NCBI GenBank assembly: GCA_002551355.1
Contig: NTHE01000001.1
Coordinates: 1 to 64,000, forward strand
Length of the DNA stretch: 64,000 nt
Direction: 5' to 3'
From: Streptomyces sp. man185
GTDB taxonomy: Bacteria > Actinomycetota > Actinomycetes > Streptomycetales > Streptomycetaceae
Part shown: positions 40,836-50,391 of the stretch, piece after piece
How positions within the stretch are numbered: the first letter of the stretch is position 1
Layout of the letters: the number at the start of each line of letters is the position of its first letter
Notes under the pieces: generated by a model
What the model saw: only the letters and a program-made list of their open reading frames with translations
Told to the model about the DNA's origin: nothing
Database searches by the model: none
Program-made: the position numbers and the translations under genes

Positions 40836-40992
40836 AGAGGTCGCCGGCTGCGGGCGTCGGCGGGTGGGTCAGCCAGTACCGGTACAGGTCGCGCAGGACC
40901 GCGCGGTCATGGCGGCCGGGGGGTGGAGGCGCGGGCTCCGACAGCTGGGCCGCGCGGTAGGTGTCGAGCATGTGCTGCTGGATGGCGTCCAT
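40816..40992 (-). CDS. small conserved protein with a repeat-derived C-terminus
   Basis: A 58-residue protein. The N-terminal part (MDAIQQHMLDTYRAAQ, PGRHDRAVLRDLYRYW) resembles short Streptomyces proteins of unknown role that I recall with the same opening. The C-terminus (DLSSPSGA) and stop codon lie inside dispersed-repeat copy 4, so the original 3' end has probably been replaced. GGAGG lies just before the ATG at 40992. It is divergent from the DUF5937/ArsR gene, with an inverted repeat between them. Confidence 0.6.
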   Translation of the reverse strand: MDAIQQHMLDTYRAAQLSEPAPPPPGRHDRAVLRDLYRYWLTHPPTPAAGDLSSPSGA

Positions 40993-41030
40993 GCCTCCAG
41001 CCTGCGCAGCTCGCGGCGGACCCGCGCGTT

Positions 41031-41051
41031 GATTGACGGCCCCCGTCAATC
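41031..41051. promoter_or_regulatory. perfect inverted repeat between divergent genes, candidate ArsR-type operator
   Basis: GATTGACGG-CCC-CCGTCAATC, 9-bp arms with a 3-nt spacer. It lies 39 nt from the small minus-strand gene and about 45 nt before the DUF5937/ArsR start, where an autorepressor would bind. It also contains TTGACGG, a -35-like element. Confidence 0.6.
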
Positions 41052-41096
41052 GGAACGTCGGCCCGGGGTGCGTACCGCCACTATGGAGGGGTGAGC

Positions 41097-42209
41097 GTGC
41101 ACATAGACATCGCGGGACTGCCCGCCGAACGCGTCGTTTTCGCGACCTCTCCCCTCGCCGAGCTGGGCCTCGCCCTGCACGCGCTCTCCGAGCCCGGCCA
41201 CCATCCGGGGCTGCACGGCTGGGTCACCGCGACCGCCGCGGCCCTGGAACCGGACCTCGCCGACCGGATGCTGGAGGCGGAGTTCCTGTGGCGGAACACC
41301 TTCGCCGACATCTTCCTGCCGTTCTCCGGCATCCTCGGGGGCGACGGCAGGACCGGGGCGAACCTGGCGGAGGACCTGGACATCCTCGACCGGCTCGACG
41401 ACGAGCGGTTCGTCGCCGCGGCGACGGAGTTCACCTGCTCCAGCATGTACGGGAGCGACGCCCCGTCACCGCTGACGGACCCGGGCATGCGGGCCCGGGC
41501 CCTGGACATGGCGGCGGCGCGCGGCCCGCAGCAGGTGGAGTTCACCAAGCGGCTGCTGGCCGACCCCGTCTCCGTACGCGGGTGGATCCGGCGGCTCCTG
41601 GAGGACTGCGACCAGGCGTTCTTCGCGGACACCTGGCGGCGGGTCTCCGTCCAGCTGGTCGCCGACGCCCGGCACAAGACCGAGTTGCTGCGGCGCAAGG
41701 GGCTCGCCGAAGCGATCGGTGCGGTCTCCTCGGCCCTGACGCTGGACGAGACCGCGGAGCGGATCACGGTCGACAAGCTGACCGAGGGCCGGACCACCGC
41801 CGTCGCCCCGGACGTCGGCGTCGGGCTCACCCTCATCCCCACCAGCTTCGGCTGGCCGCACCTGACGGTGCTGCACGCCCATCACTGGCGGCCGGTGATC
41901 CACTACCCGGTCAGGATGCCCGATCTGCCGTCCCCCGCCTCCGTGGAACAGCTCCAGCTCCGGATGGAGGCACTGGCCCACCCGATGCGGATGCGGCTGT
42001 GCCGCAACCTCGCCCGCTCCCCGTACACCACCGGAGAACTCGCCGAGTCGCACAGCATCACCTCGCCCGAGGTGTCCCGGCATCTGTCCGTACTCAAGAA
42101 GGCGGGCCTGGTCACCACACGCCGTCGGGGGCGCTACGTCCTGCACCAGCTGGACCTGACGGTCGTCGCCCGGCTCGGCAGCGACTTCCTGGAGGGCGTC
42201 CTGCGCTGA
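41097..42209 (+). CDS. DUF5937 / ArsR-type winged-helix transcriptional regulator
   Basis: A 370-residue regulator. The N-terminal 270 residues are a DUF5937-like effector domain of unknown ligand (LAELGLALHALSEPGHHPGLHGW is its conserved opening, cited as region). The C-terminal 80 residues are an ArsR helix-turn-helix: LAHPMRMRLCRNLARSPYTTGELA, SPEVSRHLSVLKKAGLV, RRRGRYVLHQL. GGAGGG stands 6 nt before the GTG at 41097; the GTG at 41091 touches it and is less likely. It is probably autoregulated through the inverted repeat upstream. Confidence 0.85.
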   Translation: MHIDIAGLPAERVVFATSPLAELGLALHALSEPGHHPGLHGWVTATAAALEPDLADRMLEAEFLWRNTFADIFLPFSGILGGDGRTGANLAEDLDILDRLDDERFVAAATEFTCSSMYGSDAPSPLTDPGMRARALDMAAARGPQQVEFTKRLLADPVSVRGWIRRLLEDCDQAFFADTWRRVSVQLVADARHKTELLRRKGLAEAIGAVSSALTLDETAERITVDKLTEGRTTAVAPDVGVGLTLIPTSFGWPHLTVLHAHHWRPVIHYPVRMPDLPSPASVEQLQLRMEALAHPMRMRLCRNLARSPYTTGELAESHSITSPEVSRHLSVLKKAGLVTTRRRGRYVLHQLDLTVVARLGSDFLEGVLR

Positions 42210-42266
42210 GCCGCCCCCGCGCCCCGGCCCTCTCAGCTCGGGAGCCGCCCCCGCGCCCGCGGCCCC

Positions 42267-42947
42267 TCAGCCCGCGCCGCCGCCGGCCCGGACCAGGCCG
42301 GTCTCGTAGGCGAGGACGACGACCTGGACCCGGTCGCGGAGGTTCAGCTTGGTGAGGATGCGGCCGACGTGCGTCTTGACCGTGGCCTCGGAGAGCACGA
42401 GCCGGGCCGCGATCTCCCCGTTCGACAGGCCCTGGGCGACCAGGAGCATGACTTCCCGTTCGCGCTCGGTGAGCTTGCTGACGTGCTTGTTCTTCGGCTC
42501 CTTGTCGCCGCTGGGCAGCATCGGCGAGAAGCGGTCGAGCAGCCGGCGGGTGGTGGACGGGGCGACGACCGCGTCGCCGCTGTGCACCGAACGGATCGCG
42601 GCGAGCAGCTCGGCGGGCGGCACGTCCTTGAGCATGAAGCCGCTGGCCCCCGCCTTCAGCCCGGAGAAGGCGTACTCGTCGAGGTCGAAGGTGGTCAGGA
42701 TGAGCACCTTCGGCGGGTCCTGCTGCGCGCAGATGCGGCGGGTGGCCTCGACGCCGTCCAGCCGGGGCATGCGGACGTCCATCAGGACCACGTCGACGGC
42801 GGTCGACCGCAGGATCTCGATCGCCTCCGCCCCGTCCCCGGCCTCGGCGACGACCTCCATGTCGGGCTGGGCGGCGAGCACCATCCGGAAGCCGGTCCGC
42901 AGCAGCACCTGGTCGTCGACGAGCATCACGCGGATGGCCGTGGTCAT
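42267..42947 (-). CDS. LuxR/NarL-family response regulator
   Basis: A 226-residue two-component regulator: receiver domain with DD (11-12), phospho-acceptor D57 (VLMDVRMPRLDG) and MLKDVPP lysine; LuxR helix-turn-helix at about 155-215 (LTEREREVMLLVAQGLSNGEIA, VKTHVGRILTKL). It is encoded 54 nt downstream of the cognate histidine kinase on the same strand. The target is unknown. Confidence 0.93.
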   Translation of the reverse strand: MTTAIRVMLVDDQVLLRTGFRMVLAAQPDMEVVAEAGDGAEAIEILRSTAVDVVLMDVRMPRLDGVEATRRICAQQDPPKVLILTTFDLDEYAFSGLKAGASGFMLKDVPPAELLAAIRSVHSGDAVVAPSTTRRLLDRFSPMLPSGDKEPKNKHVSKLTEREREVMLLVAQGLSNGEIAARLVLSEATVKTHVGRILTKLNLRDRVQVVVLAYETGLVRAGGGAG

Positions 42948-43001
42948 GGGGATCGTGTCCTGTCCTGGGGTCGGTCGTGGTCGAAGAAGTCGTCGGACGG
43001 G

Positions 43002-44204
43002 TCAGCCAGGGGGCTTGAGCGGCAGCAGGGCGCTGATCCGGAATCCGCCGCCGGGCCGGGGCCCCGCGTCGAGGGTGCCGCCGACCATGCCGACCCGCTC
43101 CCGCATCCCGATCATCCCGTGCCCGGCGCCGTCCGCACCGCCGTCCTCGTAGAGCTCGTGCGCCGCGCCCCGGCCGTCGTCCTCGATCAGCAGCCCGAGG
43201 CCGTCGTCGAAGTAGACCAGCCGGACACTGGCCCCGGCGTCGGGACCGCCGTGCTTGCGGGTGTTCGTCAGGGCTTCCTGCACGACGCGGTACGCGGTCA
43301 GCTCCACGCCGCTGGGCAGCGGGCGCGGGGTGCCCTCCACCTTGAAGTCGACCTCCAGGCCGGTCTGCCGCACCTGCGCGACCAGGTCCTCGATCTGCTC
43401 CACATCGGGCTGGGGGACGTACTCCCCGCTCTCCGGGGCGTCACCGGTCCGCAGCACCCCGAGCAGCCTCCGCATCTCGGCGAGCGCCTGGCGGCCGGTG
43501 CTGGAGATGGTCTCCAGGGCCTGCTTGGCCTGGTCGGGGGCGGCGTCCATGACATAGGCGGCGCCGTCGGCCTGGACGACCATCACGGACACGTTGTGCG
43601 CGACGACGTCGTGCAGCTCCCGGGCGATCCGGGCCCGCTCGGCGGCGACGGCGACCTTGGACTGCGCCTCGCGTTCCCGCTCCAGGCGGGCGGCACGCTC
43701 CTCCAGCTGGTCGAAGTAGGCGCGCCGGGTCCGCAGTGAGTCCCCGAGCACCCAGGCCAGCACGAACGGCACGGTCATGATGACCGTCACGAAGATCACC
43801 TGGGCCCAGGATCCGCCGGGCTCGGCCTCCCACCGCACCTGGGACAGGGCCGCCGCGCTCAGGCTGCAGATCAGGGCGAGCCGGGACGCCCAGCGCTCCC
43901 CGACCGTGGCCACCGTGTAGGTGATCACCAGCATCGCGAAGTTCCCGATGCCGGGCCGGACGTCGAACACCAGCTGCACGACGCCCACCAGGATGGCGAG
44001 CAGCAGCATCTTCTCCGGGGCCTTGCGGCGCAGCGCCACCACCGTGGAGAACCCCAGCGCAACCGGAACGGCGACGATCTCCTCGCGTCCCGCGTCGTAC
44101 ATGCCCGAGACCATCGACATGCCGGAGAGCCCGAGGAGGAAGACGGCCCAGAAGACGTCGACGCCCGTCGGGTGTCTGCGGATGAAGTCGTAGAGGCGCT
44201 GCAC
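43002..44204 (-). CDS. NarL-type membrane sensor histidine kinase
   Basis: A 400-residue HisKA_3 kinase. Four to five membrane segments fill residues 15-165, followed by a coiled-coil ([19 protein letters not shown]). The H-box is [18 protein letters not shown] (His in ELHD). The ATPase domain has N-box [11 protein letters not shown] and [11 protein letters not shown]. There is no large sensor domain, so it probably senses within or near the membrane, like DesK. It pairs with the LuxR-type regulator next to it. Confidence 0.92.
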   Translation of the reverse strand: MQRLYDFIRRHPTGVDVFWAVFLLGLSGMSMVSGMYDAGREEIVAVPVALGFSTVVALRRKAPEKMLLLAILVGVVQLVFDVRPGIGNFAMLVITYTVATVGERWASRLALICSLSAAALSQVRWEAEPGGSWAQVIFVTVIMTVPFVLAWVLGDSLRTRRAYFDQLEERAARLEREREAQSKVAVAAERARIARELHDVVAHNVSVMVVQADGAAYVMDAAPDQAKQALETISSTGRQALAEMRRLLGVLRTGDAPESGEYVPQPDVEQIEDLVAQVRQTGLEVDFKVEGTPRPLPSGVELTAYRVVQEALTNTRKHGGPDAGASVRLVYFDDGLGLLIEDDGRGAAHELYEDGGADGAGHGMIGMRERVGMVGGTLDAGPRPGGGFRISALLPLKPPG

Positions 44205-44300
44205 GTAACCCAGCGTAGGGACAGCGGATCGGTGCCCGGGTCAACCGGAGGGTCGATCCAGGTCCTGGGACCGTACTCCCCAAGGTGGAGACTTGCCTAC

Positions 44301-45305
44301 GTGACGGACGAGTGGCGCGGTTGGCGGGAGGCGGCTCAGGCCGCTCTGTACGGGGATGAGGGCTTTTACCGCAGCCCGTCGCGGAGCCCGGAGGGGCCGG
44401 CGGGCCACTTCCGTACGTCGGTCCACGCCTCGCCCCTGTTCGCGACGGCGGTGGTCCGGCTGCTGACCGGAATCGCGCGCGAGCTGGACAGCGGCACACT
44501 CGCGCTGGTCGACGTCGGTGCGGGGCGCGGTGAGCTGCTGACCGGAGTGCTGGCCGCGCTGCCGGAGGGGCTGGAGGTGACCCCGTACGCCGTCGAGGTC
44601 GCCGCCCGGCCCCCGGGCCTGGATCCCCGGATCGAGTGGTGCGCCGAGCCGCCGGCCGGGGTCACCGGGCTGCTGTTCGCCAACGAGTGGCTGGACAACG
44701 TTCCGGTGGAGGTGGCGGAGGCGGACGCGGACGGCGTCCCCCGGTACGTCCACGTGCGGACCTCGGACGGCGCGGAGCGCCTCGGCACTCCGGTGACCGG
44801 GGCGGACGCGGCGTGGCTGGAGCGCTGGTGGCCGCTGTCCGTGCCGGGCGACCGGGCGGAGATCGGCCGCCCCCGGGACACGGCCTGGGCGCGCGCGGCC
44901 GGCTCGCTGACCGCCGGTCTCGCGGTGGCGGTGGACTACGCCCATGTACGGGGCGCCCGGCCGCCCTTCGGGACGCTGACCGGTTTCCGGGGCGGGCGCG
45001 AGGTACGGCCGGTGCCGGACGGCTCCTGCGACCTGACCGCTCATGTGGCCCTGGACGCCTGCGCGGCGGCGGTGTCGACGGCCCTGGCCCACGCGAGCAC
45101 GGAGCTAACCGACCAGCGGGCGGCGCTGCGCCGTCTGGGCGTCGGTGGTGACCGGCCGCCGCTGAGCCTGGCCGCCACCGATCCGGCGGGGTACGTACGC
45201 GCGCTGGCGGCGGCCGGCGAGGCGGCGGAGCTGACCGCGCGCGGCGGGCTCGGGGACTTCGGGTGGCTGCTGCACCGGGTGGGCTTCCCGGCCGGGCCCC
45301 CGTGA
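44301..45305 (+). CDS. MidA/NDUFAF7-type SAM-dependent protein methyltransferase
   Basis: A 334-residue member of the COG1565/MidA family. SAM-binding motif [12 protein letters not shown] (about 75-86), family segments [19 protein letters not shown] (N-terminal), [15 protein letters not shown] (about 128-142), VAVDYAH, and a C-terminal [10 protein letters not shown]. In mitochondria the homolog NDUFAF7 dimethylates an arginine of NDUFS2, and here the next gene, 38 nt on, encodes the NDUFS2/NuoD homolog. The GTG at 44301 has AAGGTGGAG upstream, spaced rather far. Divergent from the histidine kinase. Confidence 0.85.
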   Translation: MTDEWRGWREAAQAALYGDEGFYRSPSRSPEGPAGHFRTSVHASPLFATAVVRLLTGIARELDSGTLALVDVGAGRGELLTGVLAALPEGLEVTPYAVEVAARPPGLDPRIEWCAEPPAGVTGLLFANEWLDNVPVEVAEADADGVPRYVHVRTSDGAERLGTPVTGADAAWLERWWPLSVPGDRAEIGRPRDTAWARAAGSLTAGLAVAVDYAHVRGARPPFGTLTGFRGGREVRPVPDGSCDLTAHVALDACAAAVSTALAHASTELTDQRAALRRLGVGGDRPPLSLAATDPAGYVRALAAAGEAAELTARGGLGDFGWLLHRVGFPAGPP

Positions 45306-45343
45306 CGCCCGCCGCCGGACACGCGCAGGGAATACTGTCCCGC

Positions 45344-46486
45344 ATGACGGAGACGACGATCGGCATCGGCGGAGCGGCGGAGAGCACCGACATGGTGCTG
45401 AACATCGGTCCCCAGCACCCCTCGACGCACGGGGTCCTCCGGCTGCGGATCGTGCTGGACGGCGAGCGCGTCCAGCACGCGGAGCCGGTCATCGGCTATA
45501 TGCACCGGGGCGCGGAGAAGCTCTTCGAGGCGCGCGACTACCGGCAGATCATCATGCTCGCCAACCGCCACGACTGGCTGTCCGCGTTCTCGAACGAACT
45601 GGGCGTCGTGATGGCCGTCGAGCGGATGCTCGGCATGGAGGTCCCCGAACGCGCGGTGTGGACGCGGACGCTGCTCGCCGAGCTGAACCGGGTCCTCAAT
45701 CACCTGATGTTCCTCGGCTCCTACCCCCTCGAACTGGGCGGCATCACCCCGGTCTTCCACGCCTTCCGGGAGCGCGAGGAGCTCCAGGCGGTGATGGAGG
45801 AGGTCTCCGGCGGGCGGATGCACTACATGTTCAACCGGGTCGGAGGGCTGAAGGAGGACGTCCCGGCGGGCTGGGCCGGGCGGGTCCGCGACGCCGTCGC
45901 CTCCGTCCGTTCCCGCATGGACGTGTACGAGAACCTCGTCCTCGGCAACGAGATCTTCCGGGGCCGTACGCGCGACGTGGGCGTGCTGTCTCCCGAGGCG
46001 GTGCACGCGTACGGGGTGTCGGGGCCGATCGCCCGTGCCTCGGGCGTCGACTTCGACCTGCGGCGCGACGAGCCGTATCTCGCGTACGGGGAGCTCCAGG
46101 ACACCCTGAAGGTCGTCACCCGGACCGAGGGCGACTGCCTGGCCCGCTTCGAGTGCCTGCTGGAGCAGACCCTCAACTCCCTGGACCTGGCGGACGCCTG
46201 CCTGGACCGGATGGCCGAGCTGGAGCCCGGGCCGATCAACCAGCGGCTGCCCAAGGTGCTCAAGGCCCCCGAGGGCCACACCTACGCCTGGACGGAGAAC
46301 CCGCTCGGCGTCAACGGCTACTACCTGGTGTCCAAGGGCGAGAAGACGCCCTACCGGCTGAAGCTGCGCTCCGCCTCGTTCAACAACATCCAGGCACTCA
46401 CCGAACTGCTGCCGGGCACGCTGGTCGCCGACATGGTGGCGATCCTGGGCTCCCTGTTCTTCGTCGTCGGCGACATCGACAAGTAG
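45344..46486 (+). CDS. nuoD: NADH dehydrogenase subunit D-like protein (isolated NuoD/NDUFS2)
   Basis: A 380-residue complex I 49-kDa subunit homolog, which forms the quinone site and derives from hydrogenase large subunits. It has the family opening [16 protein letters not shown], the HRGAEKL motif (Arg equals the NDUFS2 arginine methylated by NDUFAF7), [11 protein letters not shown], and the C-terminal [14 protein letters not shown]. No other nuo genes are near, so this is the stand-alone second copy known in Streptomyces, not the one in the main nuo operon. TACTGT 5 nt before the ATG suggests a leaderless start. Confidence 0.93.
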   Translation: MTETTIGIGGAAESTDMVLNIGPQHPSTHGVLRLRIVLDGERVQHAEPVIGYMHRGAEKLFEARDYRQIIMLANRHDWLSAFSNELGVVMAVERMLGMEVPERAVWTRTLLAELNRVLNHLMFLGSYPLELGGITPVFHAFREREELQAVMEEVSGGRMHYMFNRVGGLKEDVPAGWAGRVRDAVASVRSRMDVYENLVLGNEIFRGRTRDVGVLSPEAVHAYGVSGPIARASGVDFDLRRDEPYLAYGELQDTLKVVTRTEGDCLARFECLLEQTLNSLDLADACLDRMAELEPGPINQRLPKVLKAPEGHTYAWTENPLGVNGYYLVSKGEKTPYRLKLRSASFNNIQALTELLPGTLVADMVAILGSLFFVVGDIDK

Positions 46487-46508
46487 CGGACGGGGGCGGG
46501 GCCGTCTC

Positions 46509-47654
46509 TCAGGAGACCGCGCCGCGCAGTTGTGCCACGTCGATCTGCTCGGTCTCGTCGTGCGCGGTGAGGTCGATGACCTTGCCTACGGCGCGGTTGT
46601 CGACGACTCCCGTGCGGTGGGCGGCGAGCGCCTCTTCGCCGACGACGTCCGCGAGGTCCTCGTTCTGCACGGACTCGATCGCGGCGTTCGCCTTCTGGGC
46701 GTTCTGGGTGCCGAAGAAGTCGAAGTTGCCCTGGGGGGCCAGGTGGCGGCGCGCGGTGGCGTACGGGACGACGGCCGAGGCGGCCGGGATCGCGCGCGGC
46801 ACGCGCACCGGCGCGAGGGAGGCAGGGGCGTCAGCGAGGGCCGGGGTGCTCGCGCTCCGGGCGTTCGCGAGGGCCGCAGTGCTCGCGTTCCCGGGGTTCG
46901 GAGCCGGGGTGCTCGCGTTCCGCTGGTCCGGGGCGGGCGGGGTGGTCGCGGGGCGGCCGTGCTGGTGGTCCAGGTGCTCGCCCGCCCCGGTGGCCGCCGC
47001 GTGCTTCCCCTCCGGGCTCTCCGCCTCCGCGTCCCGGTGCCGGTCGGCGACGGCGAGCTGGCGCTGCCGGACCGCCTCCACCGTGCGGCGCGTCTCCTGG
47101 AGCGCCGCGTTGCGCGTGAGGCTCATCAGGGCCTCGTCCGCGCGCCGGTACGACTCGGGGGTCGGCGTGGACCGCGCGGGCAGCAGCTCCTTGGGGCCCG
47201 CGGCCTCGATGGCGAGCTGCCTGCGGCCCTCCAGCGCGCTGGCCCGCTCGGTCTCGGCGTTGGCGTAACGGCGCAGCAGTCCTGCGTGCTCCCCGCGCAG
47301 CCCCGCGAGCTCCACCCGCTTGCGGCGGAGCTTGGTCTCCAGACGGGTGCGCAGCTCGCGCGACTCCTCCAGGTCCTGCTCCAGCTCGGCTATCCGCTCC
47401 TCGGCCCGCCATTCGTCACTGGCACGGGCCCGGGTCAGCTCGGCGACCCGCAGCCCCGCCGCCCGGTCCCAGCTGCGCATCAGATACGCACCGGTGACGG
47501 CGGCGGCCGCCACGGCGGCCACCAGGCCGCGCAGGACCAGGGGTTCGGCCAGCAGCCAGGCGCCGGCGGCACCGACGACCGACACTCCCGCCACCACGGA
47601 GGGGGGCAGGATTCTGTGGAGGGGCGGCGAATGGCGGTGGCGTCCACGGGGCAT
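46509..47654 (-). CDS. coiled-coil membrane protein of unknown function
   Basis: A protein of about 381 residues. Two adjacent hydrophobic segments (about 18-38 and 40-58) are followed by a long charged coiled coil (about 65-150; ELEQDLEESRELRTRLETKL), then an Ala/Pro/Thr-rich linker with repeated N-A-S-T-P-A motifs, and a conserved-looking C-terminus (FDFFGTQNAQKANAAIESVQ, VDNRAVGKVIDLTAHD). The layout recalls structural proteins of cell poles or septa, but no family is recognised. TAAATT 7 nt before the ATG at 47654 suggests a leaderless start. Confidence 0.75.
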   Translation of the reverse strand: MPRGRHRHSPPLHRILPPSVVAGVSVVGAAGAWLLAEPLVLRGLVAAVAAAAVTGAYLMRSWDRAAGLRVAELTRARASDEWRAEERIAELEQDLEESRELRTRLETKLRRKRVELAGLRGEHAGLLRRYANAETERASALEGRRQLAIEAAGPKELLPARSTPTPESYRRADEALMSLTRNAALQETRRTVEAVRQRQLAVADRHRDAEAESPEGKHAAATGAGEHLDHQHGRPATTPPAPDQRNASTPAPNPGNASTAALANARSASTPALADAPASLAPVRVPRAIPAASAVVPYATARRHLAPQGNFDFFGTQNAQKANAAIESVQNEDLADVVGEEALAAHRTGVVDNRAVGKVIDLTAHDETEQIDVAQLRGAVS

Positions 47655-47683
47655 GGCCTGAAATTTACCGTGTGTGCGGGCCA

Positions 47684-47738
47684 CTTGGGGGGCCGCCCGG
47701 GAATCTGTTCCCCGCCGGTTACCTCACGGCCCCCCAAG
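47684..47738 (-). terminator. stem-loop after the substrate-binding-protein gene
   Basis: A perfect 12-bp stem (CTTGGGGGGCCG 47684-47695; complement 47727-47738) with a 31-nt loop lies 36 nt beyond the stop at 47774, at the end of the three-gene transport operon. Confidence 0.6.
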
Positions 47739-47773
47739 GCACTCCGCCCGGCCCTTTTCTCCGGGAGCGGGCG

Positions 47774-48748
47774 CTACTTCTCGATCAGGTCCTTCGACTC
47801 CAGATACTCCTTGGCGACATCGGCCGGCTTGGCGCGCTCGGCGTCGACCTTCCGGTTCAGCTCGGCGAGGTCTTCCGTGGTGAGGGTGTCGGTGAGCTTT
47901 CCGAGCGCGGCGGCGATCTCCGGGTCGCCCGCGTCCTTGGTGTTCAGGACCGGCAGAACGTTGTCCGCGTTCTGGAGCTTCTTGTCGTCCTCCAGGAACA
48001 CCAGCCCGTCCAGCACCGCGTCCGTGGTGGTCGTCAGGACCAACTGGACCTTGCCGTCGCGGACGGCCTGCTTGGACTGCGGGGTGCCGACGCCCTTGGG
48101 GTCGATCCCGGTGACGTCGATGCCGTACGTCTTCTTCAGACCGGGTGCGCAGAACGGCCGCACCTCGCACTCGTCGCCCGCCGCGATCTTCACCTTCAGC
48201 TTCGACTTCCCGAGATCGGAAAGCGTCTTGAGGCTGTTCTTCTCGGCGAATTCCTTCGAGACCGCGAAAGCGTTCTGGTCCACGGCCTTTCCGGGCGCAA
48301 GGACCGTGAGACCCAGCGGTTCGGCGAGCTTCTTCAGCGCGGCGACCGTGGCGTCCGCGTCCCCGGAGGCCACCGGCTTCTCCTGGGCCTTGTCGGCCCC
48401 GTTGACCTTGGCGTTGAGGAACTCGGCGATCGTGGCGGCGTACTCGGGTACGACGTCGATCTCGCCCTTCTCCACCGAGGGCTCGTACAGCTCACGGTTC
48501 TTCACCGTGGTGACCGAGGTGCTGTACCCGGCGTCGCCGAGGATCTGGGCGTACAGCTCGGCGAGCACCTTGGACTCGGTGAACGCGGCCGACCCGACGA
48601 CCAGGGAGCCCTTCTTGCCGTCACCGCCGCCCGAGGAGCCGGAGCCGCTCTTCCCCTGCTCCAGGCTGTCGCCACCGCAGGCCGCGAGCGACCCGGCCAG
48701 CGCCACCATGCCGATGACCGCTCCGGCTATCCGCGAGGTCCTGCTCAT
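47774..48748 (-). CDS. quaternary-amine/glycine betaine ABC substrate-binding lipoprotein
   Basis: A 324-residue OpuAC/OsmX-type binding protein. The signal peptide ends in the lipobox LAAC (about C24), then a Gly/Ser/Lys linker, and the binding domain: GSAAFTESKVLAELYAQIL, VVPEYAATIAEFL, CEVRPFCAPGLKKTYG and LVLTTTTDAVLDGL. Such proteins deliver glycine betaine, choline or carnitine for osmoprotection. GGAGAA precedes the ATG. It is last in the operon, with two permease genes upstream on the same strand and the ATPase on the other. Confidence 0.92.
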   Translation of the reverse strand: MSRTSRIAGAVIGMVALAGSLAACGGDSLEQGKSGSGSSGGGDGKKGSLVVGSAAFTESKVLAELYAQILGDAGYSTSVTTVKNRELYEPSVEKGEIDVVPEYAATIAEFLNAKVNGADKAQEKPVASGDADATVAALKKLAEPLGLTVLAPGKAVDQNAFAVSKEFAEKNSLKTLSDLGKSKLKVKIAAGDECEVRPFCAPGLKKTYGIDVTGIDPKGVGTPQSKQAVRDGKVQLVLTTTTDAVLDGLVFLEDDKKLQNADNVLPVLNTKDAGDPEIAAALGKLTDTLTTEDLAELNRKVDAERAKPADVAKEYLESKDLIEK

Positions 48749-48816
48749 GTGTGTTGTTCTCCGTCCGAACAGAAGAAAGTGACCAGAAGAAAGCGCGTCA
48801 GAAGAAAGATGTGGGC

Positions 48817-49491
48817 TCACGCGGGCCTGCGGCGGCGCAGCGGGGACAGCAGCCGGTCCAGACCCACCAGCACGCCCTCCACCACCAGGGCGAGACCGGC
48901 GACCAGGACCGCCCCCGCGAAGACCTGGGCGGTGTCGTAGGTGTTGAACCCGGCGGTGATGATCCGGCCGAGACCGCCGAGGCCGACCATCGCGGCGATC
49001 GACGCGGTGGCGACGACCTGAACGGCGGCGGACCGCAGCCCGGTCATGATCATCGGGTAGGCGAGCGGGAGCTCGACCCGGAGGAAGAGCTGCCCGCCCG
49101 ACATCCCCATGCCGCGCGCGGCCTCCACCACGGCCCGGTCCACCTCCCGCATGCCGACATAGGCGTTGGTCAGCAGCGGCGGCACCGCGAACAGGACCAG
49201 CGCGATGATGGTGGGCCAGTACCCCGAGTTGCGCAGGGGCGTGACCATGAAGAGGGCCAGCACCGCGAAGACCGGGATGGCCCGCCCCACGTTGGAGAGG
49301 TTGACCGCGAGCGCGCCCCCCTTGCCGATGTGCCCCAGATACAGGGCGAGTGGCAGGGCTATCGCGCAGGCCACCGCGAGGGCGACCCCGCTCACGTACA
49401 GATGCTCGCCGAGCCGGTGCGCGGCCCCGCCGTCCCCCGACCAGTTGGCCCCGGTGGTCAGCCAGGTCCAGGCTTCGCCGATGACTCCCAC
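48817..49491 (-). CDS. quaternary-amine ABC transporter permease (second)
   Basis: A 224-residue BPD-type permease with about five transmembrane helices. The cytosolic EAA loop is VEAARGMGMSGGQLFLRVELPLAYPMIMTG (cited as region; EAA-Gly core). It starts at a GTG 3 nt after the stop of the preceding permease gene. It forms a heterodimeric channel with that permease, as in OpuC systems. Confidence 0.92.
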   Translation of the reverse strand: MGVIGEAWTWLTTGANWSGDGGAAHRLGEHLYVSGVALAVACAIALPLALYLGHIGKGGALAVNLSNVGRAIPVFAVLALFMVTPLRNSGYWPTIIALVLFAVPPLLTNAYVGMREVDRAVVEAARGMGMSGGQLFLRVELPLAYPMIMTGLRSAAVQVVATASIAAMVGLGGLGRIITAGFNTYDTAQVFAGAVLVAGLALVVEGVLVGLDRLLSPLRRRRPA

Positions 49492-49494
49492 GGG

Positions 49495-50232
49495 TCAGCC
49501 CACCTCCGCCTTCGCCGGGGCGGGCGGTCCCGCGTCCGTTTTCGCCGGGACGGGCCGCGCCGCCCCGGATATCCGGGTCCAGGGCGTCAGCAGCCGCTGG
49601 AGGCCGAGCAGCAGCAGGTCCGCCGCCACCGCGAGCAGCACGCACAGGACCGAGGCGGTGAGCACCTGGGCCTTGAAGAAGCTGGGCAGCGCGTCCTCGA
49701 TGAGATTGCCGAGGCCCCCCTTGCCGACGAGCGAGCCGACCGTGGTCAGCGCGACCGTCGACACGGTGGCTATCCGCAGCCCCGCCATCACCGCGGGCAG
49801 CGCGAGCGGGAGCTCCACCTCCCACAGCAGCCGGCCCGGCCCGTATCCCATGCCGCGGGCGGCGTCCTTGGCCTCCAGCGGAACCGCTTCGAGACCGGCC
49901 AGGATGTTGCGCACCAGGATGGTCAGCGAATAGAGCACGAGCCCTGTCACCACGAGCGCGGCCGACAGCCCGAACAGAGGCAGCAGCAACGAGAACATCG
50001 CCAGCGAGGGCACGGTGTAGAGCACGGTCGTCAGCCCGAGCACCGGTCCGGCGAACCGCCGGCCCCGGCGCGCGAGCAACGCCAGCGGAAAGGCGACCGC
50101 GAGCCCGATCAGCACCGAGACCACCGTGATCCCGATGTGCTGAACGGTCGCGTCGGTCAACTCCTGGCTGCGGGAGCGCAGGTAATCCCCGCAGATCCAG
50201 TCGTTCGCCGCCAGGCAGCTCTGCTCGGCCAT
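49495..50232 (-). CDS. quaternary-amine ABC transporter permease (first)
   Basis: A 245-residue permease, paralogous to the next gene, with an EAA-type loop (LEAKDAARGMGYGPGRLLW, then ELPLALPAVMAGL) and about six helices. The Pro/Ala-rich cytosolic tail (PVPAKTDAGPPAPAKAEVG) is extra. It heads the minus-strand operon, divergent from its ATPase with a 159-nt gap that must hold both promoters; I see no convincing -35/-10 pair there. Confidence 0.92.
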   Translation of the reverse strand: MAEQSCLAANDWICGDYLRSRSQELTDATVQHIGITVVSVLIGLAVAFPLALLARRGRRFAGPVLGLTTVLYTVPSLAMFSLLLPLFGLSAALVVTGLVLYSLTILVRNILAGLEAVPLEAKDAARGMGYGPGRLLWEVELPLALPAVMAGLRIATVSTVALTTVGSLVGKGGLGNLIEDALPSFFKAQVLTASVLCVLLAVAADLLLLGLQRLLTPWTRISGAARPVPAKTDAGPPAPAKAEVG

Positions 50233-50391
50233 CCGCCCCCCACCTCCTGCTTTCCCTCGTCACGCCGGATGCCCCGGATCACCCGGATCGAACTGATGAC
50301 TGACGAGCCTATCCTCGACCACTGACAATCGCGGAGGCTGTCGCATTCCGGCAACATGCCCTTCACAGAACGCCCTCCACAATGGGGAACC

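Noticed and set aside
48817..50232. The two permease genes as one duplicated or frameshifted gene
   Set aside because: Both have their own start, full set of helices and EAA loop; heterodimeric permeases are normal for this transporter class.
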